A stretch of DNA of 13,246 nucleotides from Caulobacteraceae bacterium (lineage in GTDB: Bacteria; Pseudomonadota; Alphaproteobacteria; Caulobacterales; Caulobacteraceae), in the NCBI GenBank assembly GCA_947479185.1, contig CANJYY010000032.1:1-13246 (forward strand). The letters are read 5' to 3'. The notes beneath the pieces are model-generated. The model saw only the letters and a list, made by a program, of their open reading frames with translations, did no database searches and was not told where the DNA came from. Positions 1-6,004 of this stretch are shown in pieces (within the stretch, counting starts at the first letter, position 1; every line of letters begins with the position of its first letter). Position numbers and translations under genes: made by a program.

Positions 1-1
1 C

Positions 2-1102
2 TCGGGCACCCAGTCGAACATGAACGCCAACGAGGTGATCTCGAACCGCGCCATCGAGATGCTCGGCGGCGAGATGGGCTCCAAGAAGCCGGTCCACCCC
101 AACGACCACGTCAACATGAGCCAGTCGTCGAACGACACCTATCCGACGGCCATGCACATCGCCTGCGCCGAACAGCTCGTTCACGATCTCCTGCCGGCGC
201 TGAAGCACCTGCATGCGGCGCTGAAGGCCAAGGCTGACGCCTGGCAGGGCATCATCAAGATCGGCCGCACCCACACCCAGGACGCCACGCCCCTGACCCT
301 GGGCCAGGAATTCGGCGGCTACGCGCAGCAGGTCGCCAACGGCATCCACCGCATCGAGCAGACCCTGCCGGCGCTGATGGAACTGGCCCAGGGCGGCACG
401 GCCGTCGGTACGGGCCTCAACGCCCCGGTCGGCTTCGCCGAGAAGGTCGCCGAGAAGATCGCCGCGATCACGGGCCTCGCGTTCACCACCGCGCCCAACA
501 AGTTCGAGGCCCTGGCCGCCCATGACGCCATGGTCTTCAGCCACGGCGCGATCAACACGGTCGCCGCCAGCCTGTTCAAGATCGCCAACGACATCCGCTT
601 CCTCGGCTCGGGCCCACGCTCGGGGCTCGGCGAACTCAGCCTGCCGGAAAACGAGCCGGGCAGCTCGATCATGCCGGGCAAGGTCAACCCGACCCAGTGC
701 GAAGCCCTGACGATGGTCTGCGTCCAGGTGTTCGGCAACAACGCCGCCCTGACCTTCGCCGGCGCCAGCGGCCACTTCGAGCTGAACGTGTTCAACCCGG
801 TGATGGCCTACAACTTCCTGCAGTCCGTCCGCCTGCTGGCCGACGCGGCGATCAGCTTCACCGACAACTGCGTCGTCGGCATCGAGCCGCGCGAGGACAA
901 CATCAAGCGCGGCCTCGACAACTCGCTGATGCTGGTCACGGCGCTCAACGGCAAGCTCGGCTACGACGCCTGCGCCAAGATCGCCAAGACGGCCCACAAG
1001 AACGGCACCACCCTGCGCGAGGAAGCCGTCGGCGGCGGCTATCTGACGGATGCGGAGTTCGACGAGGCGGTGCGGCCGGAGAAGATGATCTCGCCGGGGT
1101 GA
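2..1102 (+). CDS. fumC: Fumarate hydratase class II (FumC), 3' part, truncated by the window edge
   Basis: This gene encodes the iron-independent fumarase, which interconverts fumarate and L-malate in the cytosolic TCA cycle as a homotetramer. The frame is open from base 2, before the first ATG at base 20, and the visible 366 residues begin in the conserved SGTQSNMN block, so roughly the first 95 to 100 residues of a ~460-residue protein lie off the left edge. Visible family landmarks are the [11 protein letters not shown] block, the HTQDA segment with the conserved histidine (fragment residue ~91), and the lyase-superfamily signature [11 protein letters not shown] (fragment ~220-230), whose loop carries the catalytic serine. 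The C-terminus (NGTTLREEA, then GYLT and [11 protein letters not shown]) is typical and intact. Aspartase and argininosuccinate lyase share the signature, but the flanking blocks fit class II fumarase. The next gene starts 43 bases downstream on the same strand. Confidence 0.96.
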   Translation, partial: SGTQSNMNANEVISNRAIEMLGGEMGSKKPVHPNDHVNMSQSSNDTYPTAMHIACAEQLVHDLLPALKHLHAALKAKADAWQGIIKIGRTHTQDATPLTLGQEFGGYAQQVANGIHRIEQTLPALMELAQGGTAVGTGLNAPVGFAEKVAEKIAAITGLAFTTAPNKFEALAAHDAMVFSHGAINTVAASLFKIANDIRFLGSGPRSGLGELSLPENEPGSSIMPGKVNPTQCEALTMVCVQVFGNNAALTFAGASGHFELNVFNPVMAYNFLQSVRLLADAAISFTDNCVVGIEPREDNIKRGLDNSLMLVTALNGKLGYDACAKIAKTAHKNGTTLREEAVGGGYLTDAEFDEAVRPEKMISPG

Positions 1103-1145
1103 CAAAGCCTGGCTAGGCTGGTCGTCGCCTGATGCGAGAACCGCG

Positions 1146-1901
1146 ATGACCGGCCTCACCACCCCCTACTGGATGGAAGCGCAGTTCCTGCGCCGGGAGG
1201 GCTGGGACGAGGCCGTCTATCCGTTCAACCTGCCGGTCGTGCGCAGTCTGCACAGCCTGACGTTCCACCCGCGCGTGACCTTTCTCGTCGGCGAGAACGG
1301 CTCGGGCAAGTCGACGCTGATCGAGGCGCTGGCGGTGGCCTGGGGCTTCAACGCCGAGGGCGGGTCGAAGGACCACCGGTTCGCCACCCACGCCAGCCAT
1401 TCGGTCCTGCACCAGTTCATCCGCCCGATCCGCGACGCGAAGCAACCCCGGGCCCACGACGGCTTCTTCCTGCGCGCCGAGAGCTTCTTCAACGTCGCCA
1501 CCTACCTCGAACAGAACGCCGGCAGCCGCTACGGCGACCGGCCGCTGCACGAGCAATCGCACGGCGAGGCCTTTTTCTCGTTGTTCGAGAACCGGCTGAT
1601 GGGCGACGGCCTGTACATCATGGACGAGCCGGAGGCGGCCCTGTCGCCGCAGCGCCAGCTGGCCTTCCTGGCCAAGCTGCACCAGCTGGTGCTGGCCCGC
1701 TCGCAGCTGATCATCGCCACCCACTCGCCGATCATCCTCGGCTACCCCGACGCCTGGATCTACCAGGCGTCGGAGCACGGGCTGGAACGGGTCGAATACG
1801 AGGACACCGAGCACTACGGCGTGACGCGGAACTTCCTCAATCGGCGGGAAAGCTTCCTGAAGATCCTGCTGGAAGAGGATGAAGGGCCGGCGCCCAGATA
1901 A
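1146..1901 (+). CDS. Orphan AAA/ABC-type ATPase (COG3910-like predicted ATPase)
   Basis: This is a 251-residue soluble ATPase with an ABC/SMC-type nucleotide-binding fold. It has a Walker A motif GENGSGKST (residues 49-57), a signature-like SHGE (138-141), a Walker B motif LYIMDEPEA with D160/E161 (156-164), a D-loop-like ALSP, and a switch histidine in ATHSP (H193). No coiled-coil insert, nuclease, TOPRIM or membrane segment is visible, so it is essentially a bare ATPase core. The N-terminal YPFNLPVV and internal FFLRAESFFNVA blocks are typical of the small stand-alone ATPases grouped as COG3910, whose function is not established. The start has only a weak purine stretch (GCGAGA) upstream. 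It lies 43 bases after fumC and may be co-transcribed with it. No partner gene of the kind seen in defence systems is adjacent. The fold and ATP binding are well supported; the cellular role is unknown. Confidence 0.85.
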   Translation: MTGLTTPYWMEAQFLRREGWDEAVYPFNLPVVRSLHSLTFHPRVTFLVGENGSGKSTLIEALAVAWGFNAEGGSKDHRFATHASHSVLHQFIRPIRDAKQPRAHDGFFLRAESFFNVATYLEQNAGSRYGDRPLHEQSHGEAFFSLFENRLMGDGLYIMDEPEAALSPQRQLAFLAKLHQLVLARSQLIIATHSPIILGYPDAWIYQASEHGLERVEYEDTEHYGVTRNFLNRRESFLKILLEEDEGPAPR

Positions 1902-2060
1902 TCCTCCCCACATCGTGGGGAGGGGGACCATGCGAAGCATGGTGGAGGGGGCAGCGCTGAACCCGCCGGACAGACCGGAATTCAGGACAGGACCGCTCGC
2001 CTTGGCGCCGTCCCTCCACCGCCCTCCGGGCGGTCCCCCTCCCCGCTTCGCGGAGAGGAA
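1902..2060. repeat. Mirrored pair of palindromic (REP/BIME-like) units between convergent genes
   Basis: Two units lie in opposite orientation between the convergent ATPase and yccF genes. The left unit (1903-1943) has a 9-bp hairpin (1903-1923, loop ATC), a 3-base spacer GGG, and a 7-bp hairpin (1927-1943, loop GAA). The right unit is its mirror image: a 7-bp hairpin (2018-2034, loop TCC), spacer CCC, and a hairpin with 8 of 9 pairs (2038-2058, loop TTC). The outer parts of the stems and the spacers are shared, while the inner stem bases differ between units yet still pair. About 60-75 bases without obvious structure separate the units. The whole could fold into one large cruciform or act as a bidirectional terminator. 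Similar GC-rich CCTCCCC palindromes are common between genes in Caulobacterales; membership in a genome-wide family is inferred. Confidence 0.75.
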
Positions 2061-2066
2061 AGACGG

Positions 2067-2465
2067 CTACCGCTTCTCGACCACGATCTTGCCGACCGGC
2101 GCGAAGGCGATCTGGGCCAGCTGCAGGTCCTTGAAGGCGAATGGCAGGCCGATGATGGTGATCGCCTCGAAGAAGGCCGCTACGACGTGCGACAGGGCGA
2201 TGTACCAGCCGGCGAAGATGAACCAGATCACGTTCAGCACGAAACCCAGCGGGCCGGTCCCGAGGTCGTGCGAACCGGTGATGATCTCGCGCGAGACGAT
2301 CTCCTTGCCGAACGGCCAGAAGGCGAAGCCGGCGATGCGCCAGGCGGCGGCGGTGTACGGCAGGCCGACGATGGTCAGGGCCAGCACGGCCCCGCCCAGC
2401 AGCCACAGCAGGCCGCTCAGCCAGCCGCCGAAGATGAACCAGAGGATGTTGAGCAACAGGCGCAT
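2067..2465 (-). CDS. yccF: YccF-family inner-membrane protein
   Basis: This is a 132-residue hydrophobic protein made of two tandem copies of the YccF domain (about residues 5-57 and 77-129). Each copy runs from an LN(I/V)xWFIF(G/A)GW block through a long hydrophobic stretch with T-I-(V/I)-G-L-P-(Y/F) to a P-(F/V)-G-K-x-(I/V)-V end. Several transmembrane segments are expected in the cytoplasmic membrane. The molecular function of the family is not established. The ATG at 2465 is preferred because MRLLLNILW matches the usual family N-terminus. A GTG at 2486 would add seven residues, and neither start has a strong SD. The gene ends just beyond the palindromic repeat pair and is divergent from ccdA, with about 210 bases between the start codons. 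Family assignment is confident; a role cannot be given. Confidence 0.86.
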   Translation of the reverse strand: MRLLLNILWFIFGGWLSGLLWLLGGAVLALTIVGLPYTAAAWRIAGFAFWPFGKEIVSREIITGSHDLGTGPLGFVLNVIWFIFAGWYIALSHVVAAFFEAITIIGLPFAFKDLQLAQIAFAPVGKIVVEKR

Positions 2466-2640
2466 GAACAGGATCCCGGAAACCACGTGAGGTCAGATCT
2501 GGTGACCATCCTACGGCTTTTCGAGGGCCTGCCGCATGGATTCGACGTCATGTCGGCCAGGGCCGCCGCCGGGGCTGTCTTGACGCGATGGGAATTCCGC
2601 CCGGAGTCCGGCTTGGCGCCCGCACGCGCCGAGATTGCAG

Positions 2641-2669
2641 TTGCCAGTTTGTTCGCGTCGGACTAGCCT
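2641..2669 (+). promoter_or_regulatory. Candidate ccdAB promoter giving a leaderless transcript
   Basis: The 189 bases between the first possible yccF start and ccdA hold no gene. TTGCCA (2641-2646), a 17-base spacer and TAGCCT (2664-2669) form a plausible sigma-70-like promoter. The -10-like box ends only six bases before the ccdA ATG at 2676, so transcription would begin at or next to the start codon. No SD-like AGGAG precedes that ATG, which agrees with leaderless translation, a mode reported to be common in Caulobacter. The box matches are imperfect. Confidence 0.35.
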
Positions 2670-2675
2670 TCGAAT

Positions 2676-2918
2676 ATGGACAAGCCCGAGCCCCCTGTCG
2701 GCATCGATCCGGAGCTGCTGGAGCAGGCCGCGCGGCTCGGCCTCGACATCGGCGGCTTCAGCGAAAACGCCCTGCGCCTGCATCTGCAAAAGGTTGACCC
2801 CGCCGGTGGCGAGGCCCGCGCCCGCCGGTGGGCCGAGGAAAACGCCGAGGGCATCAAGGACTACAACGCGCGGATCCGGCGTCGCGGCTGCTTCGGCGAC
2901 CAGTTTCGTCGCTGGTAG
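2676..2918 (+). CDS. ccdA: CcdA-family antitoxin
   Basis: This is an 80-residue type II antitoxin that should neutralise the CcdB-like toxin encoded three bases downstream. The C-terminal half matches CcdA closely: RARRWAEENAEGI (48-60), then NARIRRRGCFGDQFRRW to the end. In F-plasmid CcdA this part is intrinsically disordered, wraps around CcdB, and is the target of Lon. The N-terminal half has a helix-like LLEQAARLGLDI and SENALRLHLQ that fit the ribbon-helix-helix dimer domain. The first strand is odd: PEPPVGI carries three prolines and few basic residues where the DNA-contacting ribbon of CcdA is expected. The start at 2676 is the only sensible ATG and lacks an SD. Operon structure, length and C-terminal identity make the call strong, whereas operator binding by this protein is less certain. 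Confidence 0.88.
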   Translation: MDKPEPPVGIDPELLEQAARLGLDIGGFSENALRLHLQKVDPAGGEARARRWAEENAEGIKDYNARIRRRGCFGDQFRRW

Positions 2919-2921
2919 CCC

Positions 2922-3230
2922 GTGCGCCAGTTCGACGTCCTGGTGAACCCGGACCGCGGCGAGCATCCCTGGGCGCCCTACATGGTCGTGCTTCAGTCGC
3001 ATTTTCTCGAACTGCTGGAGACCACGATCGTCGCGCCCTTGATCGACGATTCGGAACGCCCGGTAACGAGTGTCGACATTCCGTTGGCCTACAAGGGGCG
3101 CAACCTGGTGTTGGCCGTCGGTGAGATGAGGGGCTCGGCGTTGACCGGTAGCCGTCGGGCCGTCGGCTCTCTGAGCGAGCACGAGGACACCATCCGCCGC
3201 GCGCTCGACCGCCTGTTCAGCGGCTTCTGA
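2922..3230 (+). CDS. ccdB: CcdB-family toxin, without the gyrase-poisoning tryptophan
   Basis: This is a 102-residue toxin of the CcdB/MazF (SH3-like barrel) fold, about the length of F-plasmid CcdB (101). Landmarks are QFDVLVNP at the N-terminus, MVVLQSHFLELLETTIVAPL (21-40), the central PLAYKGRNLVLAVGEM, and the C-terminal helix HEDTIRRALDRLFSGF (87-102). The start is a GTG three bases after the ccdA stop, so translation is probably coupled. Classical CcdB poisons DNA gyrase through its last residues Trp99-Gly100-Ile101; here the end is Ser-Gly-Phe, so the key tryptophan is replaced by serine. The toxin may be weaker, may use another contact, or may have lost toxicity. The last 14 bases overlap the 3' end of the convergent glycosyltransferase gene. 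The family call is strong; activity is uncertain. Confidence 0.88.
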   Translation: MRQFDVLVNPDRGEHPWAPYMVVLQSHFLELLETTIVAPLIDDSERPVTSVDIPLAYKGRNLVLAVGEMRGSALTGSRRAVGSLSEHEDTIRRALDRLFSGF

Positions 3231-4194
3231 CCTCGTCCACGGCGGCGGCCACGCGGTCAACGCCCAGGTCGGCGAGGTCCGGCGCGCGCAGGGTCAGCAC
3301 CGGCTGGTCGGGACGGATCGCCCGCGGCGCGTTGAGCGCGGGATCGCTCTCGTTCGAGAACAGCACCACCGCCGGGCTTCCGGCGGCGACGGCCAGGTGC
3401 GTCGGGCCGGTGTCGTTGCCGATGGTCACGGCGGCCCCGCGCGCCAGGTCGGCGATGTCGCCCACCCCCGTCCGGCCGACCAGGCTGACGGCCCCCGGCG
3501 CGCCGGCGAGGATCGTCCCGGCCAGGGCCGCCTCCTCGTCGCCGTGACCAAGGATCATCGGCGTCAGCCCCGCCCCGGACAGCCTGGCCGCCAGCGCGGC
3601 GTACCGGTCAGCGGGCCAGCGCTTCGCGGGCCGGTGCGGCGATCCGCCGGGGATCAGCAGGGCGTAGGGCGTCCGCGGCGCCGGCGCCGCGCCGGACCCC
3701 GTCATCCAGCCGATGTCGGGCGGTCCGACCTCGGCGATCCCGGCCAGGCGCAGCTGTTCGCGGAACGAGTCCTGCACATGCAGCCGGTCCCGTTCGGGGC
3801 CGCGATAGGCGAAGGCGGCCCCCGGCGCGTTGCCCGACCAGGCCGGCCGGCGCGGCCACAGCAGCTGGAAATAGCGGTTGGTCCGCCCTTGGCACTGCAG
3901 GTCATAGACCCGGTGGAACCGCGCCCGGCGCAACCGGCGCAGCAGGCCCAGGGTGGCGGGCAGATCGGTCCAGTCAGGCCGACCGTCGCTCCAGACCGCG
4001 TCGAACCAGCCCGTGGCCTTGGCCAGCGCCGCGTAAGGCGCCGTGGTCAGCAGGGTCACATGGGCGCCGGCATGGGCGGCCCGGATGGCCTTCATCGCCC
4101 CCGTCGCCTGGACGAAGTCGCCCAGCGCCGACAGCTTGATGACCAGAATCCGCTCGCTGGAGGTCGTGAATCCGTTCAGGTTCGGGCTGGCCAT
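3217..4194 (-). CDS. Glycosyltransferase family 9 protein (ADP-heptose:LPS heptosyltransferase-like)
   Basis: This is a 325-residue GT-B fold glycosyltransferase of family GT9, which typically transfers heptose from an ADP-sugar to the inner core of lipopolysaccharide at the cytoplasmic face of the inner membrane. The N-terminal domain opens with ILVIKLSALGDFVQA (16-30), with the conserved Asp26 of the acceptor-site loop. The C-terminal nucleotide-sugar domain shows IPGGSPHRPAKRWP (181-194), including a lysine (K191) expected to contact phosphate, and the GT9 hallmark GNDTGPTHLAVAAGSP (259-274). The length is normal. The start at 4194 is the first ATG and sits 29 bases from the divergent methyltransferase start, which supports a shared role in surface polysaccharide. 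The 3' end overlaps ccdB by 14 bases. The exact sugar and acceptor cannot be read from sequence; many alphaproteobacterial GT9 proteins act on non-heptose cores. Confidence 0.9.
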   Translation of the reverse strand: MASPNLNGFTTSSERILVIKLSALGDFVQATGAMKAIRAAHAGAHVTLLTTAPYAALAKATGWFDAVWSDGRPDWTDLPATLGLLRRLRRARFHRVYDLQCQGRTNRYFQLLWPRRPAWSGNAPGAAFAYRGPERDRLHVQDSFREQLRLAGIAEVGPPDIGWMTGSGAAPAPRTPYALLIPGGSPHRPAKRWPADRYAALAARLSGAGLTPMILGHGDEEAALAGTILAGAPGAVSLVGRTGVGDIADLARGAAVTIGNDTGPTHLAVAAGSPAVVLFSNESDPALNAPRAIRPDQPVLTLRAPDLADLGVDRVAAAVDEVRSR

Positions 4195-4223
4195 CTTCAG
4201 CGCGCCGCCCTTCGGAGACCTGT

Positions 4224-4883
4224 ATGTTCGCGCGAGAAGCCGCCTGGATCGCCGAGGCCCTGGCCGACGTCGACACGCCGTCCCTGAGCCCGCTGCTTAA
4301 CGTCGGCGCCTCGACGCGGACGTTCCGCACCGAGGAGCAGCCGTGGATCCAGCAGGCGCTGATCGCGCCGCTCGAGGCGCGCGGAGTCCGCTTCGTGCAT
4401 CTCGACCTGAAGGAAGCCGACGGGGTCGATATCGCCGCCGACATCCTGTCCGACGACGGCTTCCAGCGGGCGAAGGCGGTCGGCGGCCGCGCGCTGCTGC
4501 TGTGCAACATCCTCGAGCATGTGCTGGATCCCGGCGTGCTGGCCCGCAGGGCGATGGCGCTGGTCGAGCCGGGCGGCCTGATCGTTGTCACCGTGCCGCG
4601 CAGCTACCCCTACCACCGCGACCCGATCGACACCCTGTTCCGCCCCACGCCGGACGAGGTGGCCGCGCTGTTCCCCGGCGCGACGATCGTCAAGGCGGAG
4701 ATCCTGCCCTGCGGCTCCTATCGCGACAATGTCCGGGCCCGGCCGTGGATCCTGCTGCGCCCGGTCCTGCGCTTTCCCTTCCCGTTTCTCGGCTGGGAAA
4801 AGTGGAAGCGGTCCATGGGCAAGCTGTACTGGCTGTTCCGGCCCTATCTGACCACCTGCGTCGTCCTGAAGACGCCCGCCTGA
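4224..4883 (+). CDS. Class I SAM-dependent methyltransferase, probably surface-polysaccharide linked
   Basis: This is a 219-residue protein with a Rossmann-like SAM-binding core. The motif I region is LLNVGAS (24-30), less glycine-rich than usual. Conserved motifs continue with HLDLKEADGVDIAADI (59-74, acidic SAM contact) and LLLCNILEHVLDP (91-103), the methyltransf_11/23-type block containing the EH pair. VEPGGLIVVTVP (114-125) follows. The C-terminal third is rich in aromatic and basic residues (WILLRPVLRFPFPFLGWEKWKR and onward, 175-196), perhaps a membrane-associated region. A GGAGA SD lies five bases before the ATG. Divergence from a GT9 glycosyltransferase suggests methylation of a sugar or lipid intermediate of a surface glycan, which is inference. 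The gene converges on the polyprenyl synthase gene with a 14-base gap. Confidence 0.8.
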   Translation: MFAREAAWIAEALADVDTPSLSPLLNVGASTRTFRTEEQPWIQQALIAPLEARGVRFVHLDLKEADGVDIAADILSDDGFQRAKAVGGRALLLCNILEHVLDPGVLARRAMALVEPGGLIVVTVPRSYPYHRDPIDTLFRPTPDEVAALFPGATIVKAEILPCGSYRDNVRARPWILLRPVLRFPFPFLGWEKWKRSMGKLYWLFRPYLTTCVVLKTPA

Positions 4884-4910
4884 GGACGCCCGCCGGATCA
4901 CGCCCGGCGG
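4871..4910. repeat. Short direct repeat and hairpin at a convergent gene junction
   Basis: GACGCCCGCC occurs twice (4871-4880 and 4885-4894), spanning the methyltransferase stop codon. The second copy leads into a possible hairpin, CCGCCGG (4890-4896) pairing with CCGGCGG (4904-4910) across a 7-base loop that covers the stop of the convergent polyprenyl synthase gene. It may help terminate transcription on either strand, but no T-run follows. Confidence 0.3.
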
Positions 4911-5911
4911 CTGACGGCGAAGTCGGCGAGGTCCTCGAGCGCGGCGCGCCAGGCGTTGGCGTCCGTGCGGACGAGGGCGGCCTTGGCCTCCTCGGCGAAT
5001 TCCTGGGCCAGGTCGAGCGTCGCCTCGGCCGCGCCGGTGCGCAGGATCAGGTCGCGAGCCCGGCGGAAGTCCTCGTCGGTCTGCTCGCGACGACCGATGG
5101 TCCGCTCCCAGAAGGCCGCCTCGGCCGCGCCCGTGCGGGCAATGGCCAGCAGCAGCGGCAGGGTCGCCTTGCCTTCACGGAAATCGTCGCCGGCGTTCTT
5201 GCCCAGCGCCTCGGTCGTGCCGCCGTAGTCGAGCGCGTCGTCGACCAGCTGGAACGCCAGGCCAAGGTTCAGGCCGTAGCTGCGCATCGACCGGCGCATT
5301 TCGTCTGAGGCGCCCGCGCTGACCGCGCCCGCTTCGGCCGCGGCGGCGAACAGTTCGGCCGTCTTGGCGCGGATGATCTCGAGATAGACGTCCTGCGACA
5401 GGTTCAGGTCGTGGGCGCGCGTCAGCTGCAGCACCTCGCCCTCGGAAATCACGCCGGACGCCTTGGCCAGGATATCCAGCGCGGTCAGCGATCCGGCCTC
5501 GACCATCAGCTCGAACGCCCGGGCGAACAGATAGTCGCCGACCAGCACGCTCGACGGCGCGCCCCAGATCAGGTGCGCGGCGACCTTGCCGCGGCGCAGC
5601 TGCGAGGAATCGATCACGTCGTCGTGCAGCAGCGTGGCCGTGTGGATGAACTCCACCGCCGCCGCCAGCTTGAGGCAGGAATCGTCGACCGCCCCGACCA
5701 GCCGGGCGGTGGCCACGGTCAACAGCGGCCGCAGCCGCTTGCCGCCGGCGTTGATCAGATGGTCGGCCAGCGCCGGGATCACCGACACGGGGCTCTGCAT
5801 ACGCGCGGAAATGATGGCGTTGACGCCCGTCATGTCATGGGACGCCAGCTCCACCAGTCCGTCGACGGAGCCCGTCGGACGGGCCACGGCCGCATTCGCT
5901 GCGTCCAACAC
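4898..5911 (-). CDS. ispB: Polyprenyl diphosphate synthase (octaprenyl/decaprenyl type)
   Basis: This is a 337-residue trans-isoprenyl diphosphate synthase that condenses isopentenyl diphosphate onto an allylic primer to make the long side chain of ubiquinone. Visible motifs are GGKRLRP (56-62), the first aspartate-rich motif LLHDDVIDSSQLRRG (D97, D98, D101), GDYLFARAF (125-133), KTAELF, and the second aspartate motif FQLVDDALDY (220-229; D224, D225, D228), followed by GKNAGDDFREGKATLP. The frame is open far upstream, but the start is placed at a GTG (5911) because AAGGAG lies five bases before it and homology begins just after. Most alphaproteobacteria make ubiquinone-10, so the product may be decaprenyl rather than octaprenyl diphosphate; chain length cannot be read from these motifs alone. 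It is divergent from the methyltransferase gene at 6005. Confidence 0.93.
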   Translation of the reverse strand: MLDAANAAVARPTGSVDGLVELASHDMTGVNAIISARMQSPVSVIPALADHLINAGGKRLRPLLTVATARLVGAVDDSCLKLAAAVEFIHTATLLHDDVIDSSQLRRGKVAAHLIWGAPSSVLVGDYLFARAFELMVEAGSLTALDILAKASGVISEGEVLQLTRAHDLNLSQDVYLEIIRAKTAELFAAAAEAGAVSAGASDEMRRSMRSYGLNLGLAFQLVDDALDYGGTTEALGKNAGDDFREGKATLPLLLAIARTGAAEAAFWERTIGRREQTDEDFRRARDLILRTGAAEATLDLAQEFAEEAKAALVRTDANAWRAALEDLADFAVSRRA

Positions 5912-6004
5912 CTGCGCTCCTTCATCCTCGCCCAATGGCCCAGCGCCGTTGCGGGATGCCTCCCGGGCGGGATAGGTCAGGGAAGAGACGAGGGCAAGGC
6001 CGAG

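Noticed and set aside
1106..1119. AGCCT-GGCT-AGGCT inverted repeat between fumC and the ATPase gene
   Set aside because: A 5-bp stem with no T-run is too weak to be called a terminator or operator.
1113..1940. Long minus-strand open frame opposite the ATPase
   Set aside because: It is the antisense shadow of a gene with clear Walker motifs, and its own product has no recognisable motif.
1146..3230. The ATPase, yccF and ccdAB considered together as a small defence island
   Set aside because: The genes lie on different strands with a repeat element between them, no nuclease or sensor partner is present, and both flanks are core genes.
3397..4287. Long plus-strand open frame opposite the GT9 gene
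   Set aside because: The composition is Arg/Gly/Pro-rich with no motif, and it overlaps a well-supported glycosyltransferase.
5411..6004. Plus-strand open frame leading into the TrmN6-like gene
   Set aside because: It is antisense to the polyprenyl synthase and has low-complexity, Arg/Gln-rich composition. Homology begins only at the ATG at 6005.
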